Source: Hymenopus coronatus (lineage: Eukaryota > Arthropoda > Insecta > Mantodea > Hymenopodidae). Taken from it: a DNA stretch of 64,000 bases. The stretch is from contig CM060892.1 of assembly GCA_030762935.1 (NCBI GenBank), positions 85,690,827 through 85,754,826 on the forward strand. Direction: 5' to 3'. Shown here piece by piece: positions 12,730 through 23,970 of the stretch; positions within the stretch are counted from its first letter, which is position 1, and every line of letters begins with the position of its first letter. The position numbers and the translations under genes were made by a program. The notes beneath the pieces were generated by a model. That model ran no database searches, was not told the DNA's origin, and was given only the letters and a program-made list of their open reading frames with translations.

Positions 12730-13045
12730 TTTTAAAGGTTGATCACTGAGCAGCATGCTGACTATTGCTGAACGTATTACCGTTACCACATGGCGTCTAC
12801 AGGATGTTTCGTGCGATGAGTGGGACGACAATTTCAACGGAAATTTAGAAAAATGGACCTACGAGTAAAGCCATATGGAAACTGTTAAATAAGTTTCAAA
12901 GAATGGGCAATGTTGCTGACTCGACAGGTCGACCTTCCACAAGCGCAACTTACATTGACGCAATACGGGAGTCAATTGAAGGGAGTCTTAAATTTGTACG
13001 TTTCGTGTCAGCTGCAAATTCCGTCATGGAGTTGGTGTAACACTT
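12730..13045 (+). pseudogene. Transposase N-terminal HTH remnant (DUF4817-like)
   Basis: In one plus frame (12826 on) the sequence reads RRQFQRKFRKMDLRV. After a frameshift it continues at 12863 as SKAIWKLLNKFQRMGNVADS, TGRPSTSATYIDAIRESIEG and SLKFVRF to a stop at 13038-13040. The pattern W-x-L-x-x-KFxxxGxVxDxxGRPSTS is the helix-turn-helix region found in Tc1/mariner-related transposase-like genes common in arthropods (DUF4817-type). The frameshift and stop show it is dead. No DDE catalytic region follows. The terminal repeats were not found. Confidence 0.6.
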
Positions 13046-13094
13046 GCAAATGATGTGCACACTTCTTCAAGATGAATTTCAGCACTTTGAACAC

Positions 13095-13170
13095 TGATGA
13101 TTTTGGATCGAACCTGCGACCGTCCGAATGCGGGCCACATACCAAACAGCTTGCGCCATCCCTGTTATGA
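13095..13170 (-). repeat. tRNA-derived SINE head fragment
   Basis: The minus strand reads a tRNA-like segment: GGCGCAAGCTGTTTGGTATG, then box B-like GGTTCGATCC. It is a head only and its family is not otherwise identified in the window. Confidence 0.5.
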
Positions 13171-13724
13171 ATAATTGACACTAGTAGGACAGTAATGCTA
13201 TTTTTCCCTTGGTTTCTCCCGCAGCATATATTAGAAAGTAATACCTATTTGCTATATCAGGGTACATAACCTCAATTCCTATATTTATTTTAAAACATGT
13301 CTAGGTATATTTTCTACCGTATTAGAAAACTTAGAAGACGTAAAAATAATGGCATTTATCATATCTGTACTACTACAATAGTATAAAATAACAATAAAAT
13401 AAATTATACAAAATTAAAACAATGATATAAATGTTTTATAAATTAAAATATAATAAATATTAAAATAAAATTGATGCATATTTAATACATTTAATATTTG
13501 ATTAAAATTAGCTAGCTACAACCTAAAACTAAGATAAAATAAAACAAACCAGATCAACAGGTTCCCATTTAATTAGTTTATATTCTAATTAATATTTATA
13601 TTAATTTAAATTTTTATTTTATTTCTAATTTGCTATTTCAACTTCTTTAATAACCAAAAGTCTAATAATATAAGTTAATTTTCCTGATTTTCAGTAAATA
13701 TTAATAGCTTGTCACCTGCTAGGT
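13171..13724. other. AT-rich unassigned DNA
   Basis: Very AT-rich, no repeat family or gene recognised. Confidence 0.4.
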
Positions 13725-13960
13725 AATATTCCCTTTGGTAAGGCACTTGTGCTGATAAGCAGTACAATAACAATTGTGATCAAGAGTTCGAATCTCGTTT
13801 AGGGTGAGTTACCCGGATAAGATTTATCTAATACCTTATTCTGAGAAGGTGAATATGAGTAACTTTAAACTTCATGGACCCCGATATCATTTGAGCATCA
13901 TTTCACCAATTTCATTCATCGTCCTCAATGGCCTAAGAGGTTGAAGGATGTTAAACTACC
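13725..13960 (+). repeat. SINE-D copy 1
   Basis: The head contains box B-like GAGTTCGAATCTC. The body shares GGTGAGTTACC, GAGTAACTTTAA and TTTCACCAATTTCATTCATC with an inverted copy at 36612-36850. The two copies define the family. Confidence 0.7.
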
Positions 13961-14732
13961 AAGAAAAAGATACAGATCTGATTAGGGTGAGAATGAATGA
14001 CTTTTAGTAAAACACAATCGAAATATAACTAGTTTTCTGATATTCTGTTACATTTCTTAAATCGTTTAGTTATAGCGATTGTTCAAAATTCAAGAAATTT
14101 AGACGTTAGAAAACGCAGTAATCAGGCTTTGCTTATAAAGGTAATTTTCAAGAAGGAAATATCAAGGAAGCAGTCGAAGTGAGAAGCACGCAAATTGATA
14201 AGGTGTCATACTCAAGAACACAGCTGTGCCACACCTTGTCACTGTCGCAGAACATAACCTCTTCACTTCTGTTTTGCAGTCGGTGCGGTGCAGGAAGTGA
14301 GGCGTCCGTGTCGATATGCGCAGCTCATACGTAACACCAGGAGGAGAAGTTTTTATTATTTTCCATTCATACTCTCCTCCCTTCATGCTACACGCATGCT
14401 TCAGTGTCTCTACATTGTTGTGTTGTTAAGACGTATTCGACATGAGGCTTGCGGTACCACAGAGACGTCACTATTACTCCACAGGTAAGGGGAAAAATAT
14501 AAATACATTGTAAACAGTAGTGATTTAGAGAGGGCAAACTCTTTGTTATACAGATTGTCTTTTGTTTCAATAGTGTCATTCCTACTTAACCAATGTAGCT
14601 TTTATTATACAGGAGCCAGTAAGCGTTTATCAAACAAAGTAATCAATTATATATATAAAATATATGTATTATCTATCTGTCTATCTTTCTATTTACTCTA
14701 CCACTCATCTATAGTAATTGAGGAAATATTTT
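13961..14732. other. Unassigned DNA
   Basis: No match to the window's repeats. The overlapping short frames at 14162-14579 lack motifs. The DNA near 14140-14480 is less AT-rich than its surroundings but I cannot name it. Confidence 0.35.
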
Positions 14733-15265
14733 CGTATTGATTTAATTATTTTTTCACTCAAGCCGTGTGTAGGACAGGAAAAAAAAAGTGGTGCTATTTA
14801 CGGACGCTCTTTAACTGCAGTGGTTCTTAGCGTCCCATTCTATACTGGGCGTGAAAGACCGCTTAATTTTGCTCAGAGGCCTCTCTATCAGACTTGAGGT
14901 TCTTTTATGTGCCGTAAAAAAATGGAAATGGCGTGTTATTTATGGGCGCTCTTTAACAATTGTGGTTCTCAGCGTCCCATTCTAAATTTGGCGTGAAAGA
15001 CCGCTTAATTTTGCTCAGAAGCCTCTCTATCAGGCTTGAGGTTCTTTTACGTGCCGTAAATCTACGACATCCATCGCCCTCCGCCGGGTTTGAGCCCGCG
15101 ACCTTGGGTATATGAAGTTAGCATGGTAACCATTACACCATGGAGGGCACAAATATAGGACAGGAGTTGGATAGGTAGAGTCAGATTGAAAAACTCAATG
15201 CCACTATCCAACTCCTGTCCTACACACGGCTTATGTGAAAAAACAATTAAAGCAATACTAATAGA
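14733..15265. repeat. Palindrome interrupted by a SINE
   Basis: The left arm (14733-14779 plus 15166-15174) and right arm (15194-15265) are inverted copies: AGCCGTGTGTAGGACAGGA pairs with TCCTGTCCTACACACGGCT. Without the SINE the arms would be contiguous around a spacer of about 20 bp. The outer arms (TTTAATTATTTTTTCA with TGAAAAAACAATTAAA) extend the pairing with mismatches. Confidence 0.85.
14780..15155 (-). repeat. SINE-B copy 1 with doubled body, TSD TAGGACAGGA
   Basis: The tRNA-like head lies on the minus strand at 15078-15149 (ATGGTGTAATGGTTACCATG, box B GGGCTCAAACCC). The body (GCGTCCCATTCTATACTGGG; GCGTGAAAGACCGC; CTCTCTATCAG) occurs twice, at about 14790-14920 and 14935-15060. Direct copies of TAGGACAGGA at 14770-14779 and 15156-15165 flank the element exactly and are its target-site duplication. 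Confidence 0.85.
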
Positions 15266-15424
15266 CCATAATAGTTGGCTTTACTATGAATCCTGGGACT
15301 TAAAGGACTTACAACATTGTAAGTCGCCATTGGGAATGTCATCTCAAAATAATTTGAGTTCACCTTGTGGTTTACCGGGAAACATGCGAGTCGAGAAATT
15401 TAATGTTATGCTGGCATGTTCAAG
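15266..15424. other. Short unassigned spacer
   Basis: Nothing recognised between the palindrome and SINE-F. Confidence 0.35.
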
Positions 15425-15525
15425 GTGGCTCGGTGGTGGAGCGGCGGGCTGGAGTCCGGGAGATCCGTGGTTCAAGCCCCGGCTGTGGTATTGGGGTTTT
15501 TTAGTCTGACTCTTCCTATCCAAAC
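15425..15525 (+). repeat. SINE-F (tRNA-derived, short)
   Basis: The head reads GGTGGCTCGGTGGTGGAGCG (box A) and GTGGTTCAAGCCCC (box B). After TGGTATTGGGG comes TTAGTCTGACTCTTCCTATC. The latter part matches, in inverted orientation, the spacer of the palindrome at 15175-15200. It is about 100 bp long. Confidence 0.6.
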
Positions 15526-15532
15526 ATTTTCG

Positions 15533-15790
15533 TCCTCCGTGGTCTAGGGGTCTAGCCTCTGGTACCCAAGGTCTGGGCTCAAACCTGACGGAGGGCTTTG
15601 GATTTTTCGGGTATAGAAGTCCTTAACATGGCTTCATTCGGAAGGAAAGTAAAGCCGTTGGTCCCATGTCGTGGATTTACGGCATGTAAAAGAACGTCAA
15701 GCCTGATAAAAGACGCCTCTGAACAAAATCTTTCACGTCCAATATTGAATGGGGCGCTGAGAACCGCAACATTTAAGGAGCATTCATAAA
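15533..15790 (+). repeat. SINE-B copy 2, full length
   Basis: The head TCCTCCGTGGTCTAGGGGTC carries box A and CTGGGCTCAAACCTG is the box B region. The body contains ATGGCTTCATTCGGAAGGAA and the shared GGGGCGCTGAGAACC end. It is the reference copy for this family in the window. Confidence 0.85.
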
Positions 15791-15808
15791 TAAAACCCAA
15801 ATTAATTT

Positions 15809-15945
15809 AGAGGAAGTATTGTATTCCAGCCAAGAAATCAGTACCGAAACTTCATTGGAGGTGATGGTTTTGGATCATTTGAAACCCTCTAAACATGCAA
15901 TTTTTGAAAAAAGATCAAGTGTGTATATTTGGATAGCAATACTAA
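15809..15945 (+). repeat. HLR copy 6, 5' fragment
   Basis: Only the 5' block remains (GAGGAAGTATTGTATTCCAG to about AAGTGTGTATATTTGG). It stops at the GT centre. Confidence 0.75.
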
Positions 15946-15959
15946 AATAAAAAAAAAAT

Positions 15960-16336
15960 GCCATTCACATAACTTTCTCTACATCTTTGTAACAAACTAT
16001 TTATAAATAACGTATTCTTCTATCTAGTTAATGTTAATCGAGATAAACCTTAGCAGAAATGGTTTTATCACTCAAGTCCTCATAAATAGAAAGGGAATGT
16101 AATAATACACTAAACTAAAGCAATAGTACAATCTTTTAAATACTGGTTGCTATGTGTTTGAAATTTGTCCTCTTTGCATGCCAGGGGTTTACAAATTACC
16201 GCATGAGAAAAGTTTTAAATATTTTAAAATTGAAACCAATAATAAGGAATATCTGGGAAATGGTTAATTCCAAAAAACATTGTATATGTGACATAAATTG
16301 AGAGCTTTAACTACCTCTAGCACTTTTGTAGAGTAA
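15960..16336 (-). repeat. HLR copy 7, 3' half
   Basis: It begins with CCATTCACATAACTTTCTCT and stops inside the 3' block at TTTTGTAGAGTAAC. It abuts copy 8, which is in the opposite orientation. Confidence 0.8.
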
Positions 16337-16461
16337 CATAGAACATAGAGAAGGTATTGTATTCCATCCAAAATTCGATAGCGAGGTTTCACTGGAAATA
16401 CATGTTTTGAGACCCCCTGAATCTAAAAGAAAAGCATTTTTAAAAAATGTCCGCGCGAGCG

Positions 16462-16492
<31 letters not shown>

Positions 16493-17209
16493 TGTGGGCA
16501 GCATAGCCCAAAATCGAAAATTCCGTTAAATACCAAACTTGGTACTTAAGTTCACTGTCTTCCAAGAATGCGACCGGAAGACTTTCAAGAAAATTCTCCA
16601 CCTCCAACTACCCTTCACATGGAGCTTTTATCGAAAATTTTGAATTTCTCAAAAAAAGTGGTTCTATAGATTTCGATTAAAATACCACATCTTTAAGACA
16701 TTTTCATGACAAACGAAATGCGTATCTTAATTTTCTGGGAATAACCAATGAAGATCTCTTCATTCTGGATAACTTTTGCGTAACTGGTAAACGTAAGAAA
16801 TAAACTTTACTTCACAAAACAATTTATTTATCTCGCTAAAATACACAATTTATGTTATACACATTTTTGTAGAGTTAACCGTTTTCAAGATATTCCTTCA
16901 ATTTTAAACTACATAAACTTTTCTTAAATGGGAAGTCCACTTTCGTTTCGGCTCCTTTGTTTTACTTCTAGGAATGCAAAACAGAGCCCAGTCTTAATTG
17001 TTTCACTTAGTAACAGCTTTTAAAAGATTTGACTTCCGTTTTAGCTTATGTATTCTCTTATTTACCTTTTACTTATAAGGAAGCAAGTAATATGACCAAT
17101 TCTGTTAATGTTTATCTCCATTAGCATGGCATAGATAAAGGAATAATCTTTTGCAAGGAAAGTTTGTTTGTGGAAGCTAGAAAAAGTCATGTGAATGGAA
17201 CACATCAGA
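16337..17209 (+). repeat. HLR copy 8, nearly full length
   Basis: It runs from GAACATAGAGAAGGTATTG to CACATCAGA plus a T-run. The centre has (GT)13 at about 16465-16492. A partial inverted copy joins at each end. Confidence 0.88.
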
Positions 17210-17217
17210 TTTTTTAG

Positions 17218-17534
17218 TAGTAACCTTTTGTCTATCTATTACTGTTTACCGGTTATTCAAAAGGTACTCAAAACAAAGAGGACCCCAGAGTCTATTCTCA
17301 GAAAATTCAATATATACATTTTATGTCATAAAAGCATTTCAATCAAAATCGTTAGAGCAATTTTTGAGAAATCAAAAATTTCGAAACTTTTTCCATGTAA
17401 AGAGTACTGTTGGTATAGGAGGATTTTGTAGAAAATCTTCGTGTCACTGCCTTGGAAGATATTATACTTAAATATCGTTTGGTATTTAACCCAATTTTCG
17501 TTTTTGAGTTATCGTGTTCACAAACAGACACCCA

Positions 17535-17572
<38 letters not shown>

Positions 17573-17732
17573 CAGACAGACACAGATACACACATGGACC
17601 TTTTACTAAAAATACTTTGTTTTTGGATACAGGGGACCATAAAACGTGTATTTCTAGTAAAATCTCACTATCGAATTTTGGGTGGAATGTAACACATTAT
17701 CTTCATATGAACTATGTACTACGTAGGGAAAA
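17218..17732 (-). repeat. HLR copy 9, 5' two-thirds
   Basis: It starts inside the 3' block (CTTTTGTCTATCTATTACTG) directly after copy 8's end, includes the central CA tract at 17536-17570, and ends at the inverted 5' terminus (ACGTAGGGAAAATAAAA). Confidence 0.85.
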
Positions 17733-17773
17733 TAAAATCTATTACATTCGTATGTCTTTCTCGCCATCGCTTA

Positions 17774-18260
17774 TTACTTTTTATACTACGTAATAATAAG
17801 TAAAGAAGTTAATGTATTCGGTGCCAAGATTTCGCTGGATATACACGTTTTGAGGACCCCTGAATGAAATATAATTTAGAAGATCGTCTCTGTGTGCACG
17901 TGTGTGTTTTTGTGAACAGCATAACTCAAAAACAAACATTTTTCGAAATGTTCAATTTTTTCAAAAAATACTAACATTTTGATTAAAATACTCTTTATTT
18001 ACCACATTTTTATAACAATTAATATATATATATATCTTGAATTTTCTGGGAATAGCCTAAAATTTCGTACTGGGTAACTTTTGGATAACTGATAAACTGT
18101 AAGAGACAGAAAAAACCTAACTGCATTAAAATATAGATTTTGTTCAAACACACAATTTGTGCCATGTGAAATTTTTGTGAGATTAACCATTTTCCAGATG
18201 CACTTTGCTATTTGTTGAAATTTTCCAATACTTAATTTTTTCTCAAATGGTCAGTCGATA
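17774..18260 (+). repeat. HLR copy 10, internally deleted
   Basis: It has a degenerate 5' palindrome (TTACTTTTTATACTACG) and GT-poor centre, then skips the middle palindrome and resumes in the 3' block. It is cut where copy 11 begins in the same orientation. Confidence 0.8.
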
Positions 18261-18640
18261 TTCTTTCTCTACCCTTATAATGTACATAGTAGGTAGTAAA
18301 AGTATTGCATTCTATCCAAAAATTTATATCAAGATTTCACCGGGAATATGTATTTTGAAGGCTCCTGAATATATATATATATATTTATATATAAAGTCCG
18401 CGCACTCGTGTCTGTGAATAGCACAACTCAAAAACGAAAGGTCGATAAAATTGCAAAGTTATTATTTAAGTTCAGTATCTTCCAAGGATGCGATACGAAG
18501 ATTTTCAGGAAAATTACCCAACCAAACTACGCTTTACATCGAAGGTTGTCCGAAATATTTTATTTTCTCAGTAATGTTTCTAATCTAATTGATTAAAATG
18601 TCATATGTTAAATATATTTACATGGCACATAAGAAATAAC
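18261..18640 (+). repeat. HLR copy 11, 5' half
   Basis: It starts TTCTTTCTCTACCC directly in the 3' block of copy 10. The centre holds an (AT)n tract instead of GT. It breaks off at the MITE half at 18642. Confidence 0.8.
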
Positions 18641-18641
18641 T

Positions 18642-18818
18642 TCTCTCAATGAGTGCGATCCACTCACCGTCACCCTGATAAGCAAAGAGGGGTAAAACGA
18701 AAGTCGCTCAAACCAGTTCTCTACTGGCGGGTTTAAACTTGCAATAACTCCGCCGAGTTCTGCAACTCTTTTAACGCACGGAAGGATATTTATAGACGTT
18801 AAATGCGGACCAATGGAG
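18642..18818 (+). repeat. Palindromic MITE, right half (copy 1)
   Basis: It carries GCGATCCACTCACC, GTAAAACGAAAGTCGCT, GAGTTCTGCAACTCTTTTAA and TAGACGTTAAATGCGG. These match one arm of the complete element at 57121-57409. Confidence 0.75.
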
Positions 18819-20063
18819 CCACCAGGCTTAATATATTCTATGGCACGTTGTTCCAGCTTGGGTGCGTGCCAAAAGAGATGCTTATACCTCCCGTCTCACA
18901 GAGACTTAAGTAACATCCACATTTTGATGCAAGCGCAGACATAACGCAGCATAAGCGCAAGCGCGAGGGTGACCATTCACAATTCAGTCGTAAGCGCACG
19001 CAAGAATTTGACACAGACTACCACAGCTTTAAATTACATGCGAAAATCTTCCAAGAGCTCCGTCAGTTTCAAACTGAATAATATAACCACCAATATCATA
19101 TAAGAAAATTAATTAAATCGTTTATAAATTATTAAATAACTATAAAAATTGCATACTAACAACTGACGATCGTGTCAGTGACGCCGCAGTAATTGTTTCA
19201 CTAAATTTTTGAAAACAATGCAAGCATGGAGACTGCAGAAAATGGTATAGCTGCACATTTAATGAAATATGAATTATATTTTTGCGTCTTACGGGTGTCT
19301 AGAGCCAAGAATTATATACACAGATGGTGGGTACATTAAATCAAAATAATAATTGCAAGGAGACTGCTTATAGCCTTTGAGGGAAATGGCCTAGCACAGC
19401 CAAATAGAAGAGCATGTGTGTACAGTAGGCACTGTAAAATCTCGTATTGAGATCGTCTGATGTTGCACAGCAAGCAATGCATAGAGGAAGGAATGCAGAA
19501 TTTTTGCTGGTGTACGCAACGCAAGAATAAATTTGGAAATTGCAAACTCTTGCATTGGGTAGCGTGTTGTGTGTGTCTATGTGAATGCTTACGTAGAATA
19601 ACATGGGTGCAAAGCCTTGCGATTTCGTTTCATTGTGAACGGAGCATTACCTGCAACATGTAATACAAATTGTCGGGCAAGCTATTGAGGCCAACTATCG
19701 TCGCGACTGAATCAAGTGCTGGAAATAGAGAAACTGGATGCAAGTATTGTGGTGTGGTCTTTGTCCAGTGGCGTATTGGCTACCACGCTCTCCCCCTAAC
19801 CCGTCTCCGAATTTTGTGACTACTTGTGCATCCTCTTACTTAGACGATTCGATTTGTAACGACCTGCTTTACGGACTATGCTATAACGTATTACCCCCAA
19901 TGTTTTAAATTTGAGCTTAGTATACAAATATAAAGAAGCTATTGTGTAAGCATATCTTAATTTTAAATAGTTTAATAGAAAAATGTTGCATATATGTTAC
20001 TGAATTTTTGAAATTTGTCAATTTGAGTTTTGGAAAATAATTTCAGCTGAACTATTTCATATT
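18819..20063. other. Unassigned DNA, perhaps a decayed DNA transposon
   Basis: The segment 18900-19020 (GCATAAGCGCAAGCGCGAGG, GTGACCATTCACAATTCAGT) and the segment 19590-19660 (TTTCATTGTGAACGGAGC) could be weakly inverted relatives. I could not align them well enough to call terminal repeats. The 19336-19663 frames have no motifs. Confidence 0.3.
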
Positions 20064-20878
20064 ATTTTCTCTACACGTATTATGTATATAGTGTATAGAG
20101 AAGGTATTGTATTACACCCAAAAATTCAATACCGAAATTTCTCCGGAAATACGTCTTTTGGGTCCCCCTGAATAAAAAAAATTAGAAAAAGGTCCGTGTG
20201 TAAGTCTGTGTGTGTGGACAGCATAGCTCAAAAACGAAAATACCCTTAAATACCAAACTTGGTATTTAAGTTTGAAACGACACGAAGATTTTAAAGGAAA
20301 TCCCTCCACCCTTAACTACCCTTTACATGGAACAATTTTCGAACATTTTGATCATCTCAAAAATGGCTCCAACGATTTTGATTAAAAGATATTTACATGA
20401 CAAAGAATATGTATATCTAGAGTTTTCTGGGTATAGCTTCTGAAGACTAGATGACTTTTGTGGAATTTTGTATAAATGGTAAACCGTAAGAGATAACAAA
20501 AAACTTACTATCAAAACTTGTAGAGCTCGTTAAAACACACAATTTATTTATAAACATTTTTTTCTTGGAGTTGACCGTTTTTTTTAGATACTCCTTGTTA
20601 AAGTTTTCAGCTTTTAAATACACAGACTTTTCTCATACGGGACTTTATCAACTCTAGGCCATACAAAGGAACTTTAATCACATAGTAACCAGGTTTTAAA
20701 ACATTAAACTATCACTTTAGCTTAGTGTATTCCCTTATTCCCCTTCTAATTACAAGGAAACAAGTAAAAATACAATTTCTGCTAATTTTTTCTCGATTAG
20801 CGTGAAAGAAATGCAAGAATAAGTTTTTTAATTTGTTGCTGAGATGCAGAGAAAGTCACGTGAATGGAACACATCAGA
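20064..20878 (+). repeat. HLR copy 12, full length
   Basis: It starts ATTTTCTCTACACGTATTAT with the palindrome intact, has a short GT centre (GTGTGTAAGTCTGTGTGTG), and ends GAAAGTCACGTGAATGGAAC, ACATCAGA, T-run. Confidence 0.9.
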
Positions 20879-21987
20879 TTTTTTTTAACTTGTACAGAAA
20901 ACATTTTAAATCTGCAATTTCTGAATCTGTACTGAAAATGTATTCTTCTTCGTCTTCTTCGCATTACTCTCCTCGTTGTGGAACCTATACCGCCCAAGTA
21001 CTTAAAAAAAAACAATTATTTGCCTTGGGTTATCTTTCGAGGAGCAAGTACATTTTGGATCATACTCGTAATGCCTGGTATAGCGATGAAGAAGCGGGAT
21101 AAGAAGAGTAATCATGGAAGGAATAATTGAAAAATTCGCGGGTCAAACTATCCAAACCAGTCTTGTGACCGAGGAAAAGTGCGAAAAAGCTTTCAGTCGA
21201 TCCCAGGTGGTGGGGGATGGAAAATTTCAAGTTCTTAAATTATAAGCTATATTCCAAGAAATATTTTTAAATATGAAAAATTCTGAAAAAAATTAGAAAA
21301 ATATAACTTAAAGTTCAAAATGATGAATTAAATGGTATAGGACGAATTAGATAGCCACTTATGGACCTACAGTTGTTGATATTAAACACATAATGAAAGC
21401 ACAGATTACAGAAAAAAGAATGTATGATTTATTGCCCAGTTCTACAGATGCATGTTTGCCTACCTGTATTTGATTTGTGACCGAAAAATGAAGATACATA
21501 GTAATATTTCGGGAATAAGAGAAGGTATTTTTAGCTCTGGGAAAATAAATATTGAATTATATTGAGCTAAAAATATTGAACAACAATTACAATGTTTACA
21601 ATCTGTGCATTTATATTTCCACAACAAAGTCAATTATAAAATTATTCTGTTGTTTTATTATTTTACTACTATGTAGTAAAAATCAAACTATTTTTAATCT
21701 TCTGCTCGGGTGGAATCAGGGAGAGTCAGTTTAGGCTTAACGGTCTTCTACATTTTCACTCCAAATAAGCAAGAACAGAACATGTTGCCAAGAGCCAAGC
21801 ATTTGGATTTTAGATAACACTTCGTAACCAAATCAGGGATGTTTACGTGACATGCAATTGCCGCGAATATCACCAAAGCTACATTTGGGTAGAGGAGGAG
21901 ACTGAGATAGGTATCATCTATTTAAGTAACGTAAATTGTGCTAAGATAAACGAACCTGGAAGAAAGCTAAAAGAGTGGTGATTTTCT
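20879..21987. other. Unassigned DNA
   Basis: No repeat family recognised. The 89-residue frame starting at 20833 begins inside HLR copy 12 and has a serine run; I do not regard it as a gene. Confidence 0.35.
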
Positions 21988-22260
21988 ACTTTCTCTCTAG
22001 CATCTATGTGGAGGAAGTATTGCATTTCACAAATATAAAAAAGGGGGAAAAAAGAAAAGGTCTGTGGGCTCGTTTTTGTGTCTATCTGTGAGCAACAAAA
22101 CAAAAAGTTTTAGCTCAAAAACAAAAAGTCAAATATCAAATATCGTAGTTTGGTTCATTTTTAAAAACTACGATACGAAGGTTTCCAAGAAAATCCCACC
22201 CAAATTTATTCTTCATTTATCTTAAAAATGACTAATCGGTTTTTACAATTAATTCTTTCA
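21988..22260 (+). repeat. HLR copy 13, 5' third
   Basis: It starts ACTTTCTCTCTAGCATCTAT and has a decayed GT centre and part of the 3' block (ATACGAAGGTTTCCAAGAAA), then loses similarity. Confidence 0.75.
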
Positions 22261-22685
22261 GAGGTATAGAGACAGTTATGATACATGCTGCCTTAATCTA
22301 TACCTTTCGGTGTGTTAATTAATTTTCCTTCTCATCTGGCAGTTTTCACACAAAGCAATCACATAATTTCCTGCCTGATATGTTTTGTATGTTCTTAACT
22401 GTGCGGCGAAATGAACAACACCACAGGTAATGAGGGTCATTGGCCTTGCAGAAAACATTAAAGCTCAATTCGTTATAGCATTGGTAACAGCGAGGCCTTC
22501 CCACTCAAGGTTACGCCTTCCGATCTGCGGTCTCGGTGAAAATAAACACACATGTCTAGCGTGTGCCACGTCTACTTAGAGATGCTAACCAACTTGAAAA
22601 CTTACTACTCCTAATAAGGAATTTAAGCACAAATTTTGTAAAGAAAGAAGAACAAGAAAAAACATACTGCACCGATGATATGGCA
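22261..22685. other. Unassigned DNA
   Basis: Nothing recognised. Confidence 0.35.
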
Positions 22686-22950
22686 AAATTGAGTTTTATT
22701 TTTGGACGTTCTTTAACTGCTGTGATTCTAAGCGTTCCATTCTATATTGGACGTGAAAGACAGGAAATTTTGTTCAGAGGCCTCTCTCAGACTTAGGTTA
22801 TTTTACATCCCATAGATCTAGTTCCCTTCCGAAGGAAGCCATGCTAAGGTTTCTTTATACTAGAAAATGTTCATTTTTCTCCGCCAAGTTTGTATCTGAT
22901 ACCTCCGTAACTAGAGGACAGCATGTTCCCCCTAGACTACGGAGGATGAC
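22686..22950 (-). repeat. SINE-B copy 3
   Basis: Minus-oriented, with the body GCGTTCCATTCTATATTGG and head CCGTAGTCTAGGGGGAACAT (inverted in plus). The box B region is degenerate. Confidence 0.8.
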
Positions 22951-22976
22951 GATATCAGAATAAGGTTTTTTTTATT

Positions 22977-23680
22977 ACTTTCTCTACACGTACTGCGTAC
23001 ATAGTGTATAGAGAAATTATTGTATTCCACCAGCAATTCGATACCAAGATTTCACCGGAAATACATGTTTTGAGACTCCTTGAACCCAAAAGAGCATTTT
23101 TAGAAACATGTATGTGTGTTAGTGTTTGTGAGCAGTATAGCTCAAAAGCTAAAAGTCGGTTAAATACCAATCGAAATGTATATCCTGAATTTTCTGGGAA
23201 TAGCGTCTTAAGACCTCTTCATTCCGGATGACTTCTGTATAATTTTCATATAACTGGTAAGCCGTAAAAGATAGACAGAAACTTACTACACAATACATGT
23301 AGATCTCGTTAAAACACATAAATTATGTAATATACATTTTTTTTGAAGAGTTAACCGTCTTCTAGATATCCCGAGTTATTGCTTTCTGTTTTAAGATTGG
23401 TACTTACACTTTTTTTCAAACTGGAAGTATCTTTCTTTTATTTACTCTTAGCAAACTGAGAGAACTGAATTTCAGTTGTTTTACATAGCAACCGGCTTTT
23501 AAAAGATTTCACTTTGGCTTTAGCCTGAACATTCCCTTATTACCCTCCTACTTACAAAGAAGCAAGCAATAAGACAATTCTGCCAATGTTTATCATGATG
23601 TAGATAAAAGAATAATCTATTGTAAGAAACATTTGTTTGCGGGACAGCTAGAGAAAGTCAAGTGAATGGAACATATCAGA
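22977..23680 (+). repeat. HLR copy 14, internal deletion
   Basis: It starts ACTTTCTCTACACGTACTGC, and the 5' palindrome is well kept. About 170 bp between the GT centre and GAAATGTATATCCTGAATTT are deleted. It ends CATATCAGA plus T-run. Confidence 0.88.
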
Positions 23681-23885
23681 TTTTTATTTAAGGTCCTTTC
23701 ACAACTAATAGCTGATCAGGAACTCAGTAATAGCTGAATATCCCGGCGTAGGAAATCTACAATGTCAAGTGATTTGTAAACTATATGACAGTTACAGCCA
23801 ATATACAGTCTCATTGGCTTTATCAGGGACAAGACTCGATCTTAATCGATCGTTTTAAAGCATGCTTCACAGGAATAACTGCTTT
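23681..23885. other. Short unassigned spacer
   Basis: Nothing recognised between HLR copies. Confidence 0.35.
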
Positions 23886-23968
23886 TTATTTTTTCTACCA
23901 CGTAAATTGCACTAAAAAATTCTATACCGAGATTTCACCAGAAATACAAGTTTTGAGGATTCCTGAAT
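23886..23968 (+). repeat. HLR copy 15, 5' scrap
   Basis: About 80 bp containing TCTATACCGAGATTTCACCA, joined directly to an inverted 3' end. Confidence 0.7.
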
Positions 23969-23970
23969 AA

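Noticed and set aside
12660..13040. Intact Tc1/mariner transposase gene
   Set aside because: Only the N-terminal HTH region is readable, with a frameshift and a stop; no DDE region follows.
15425..15500. Functional tRNA gene
   Set aside because: Boxes A and B are present but the stems do not close into a good cloverleaf and a SINE-like tail follows; the same holds for the other tRNA-like heads.
18900..19660. DNA transposon with inverted ends
   Set aside because: The possible end sequences match too loosely to separate from chance by eye.
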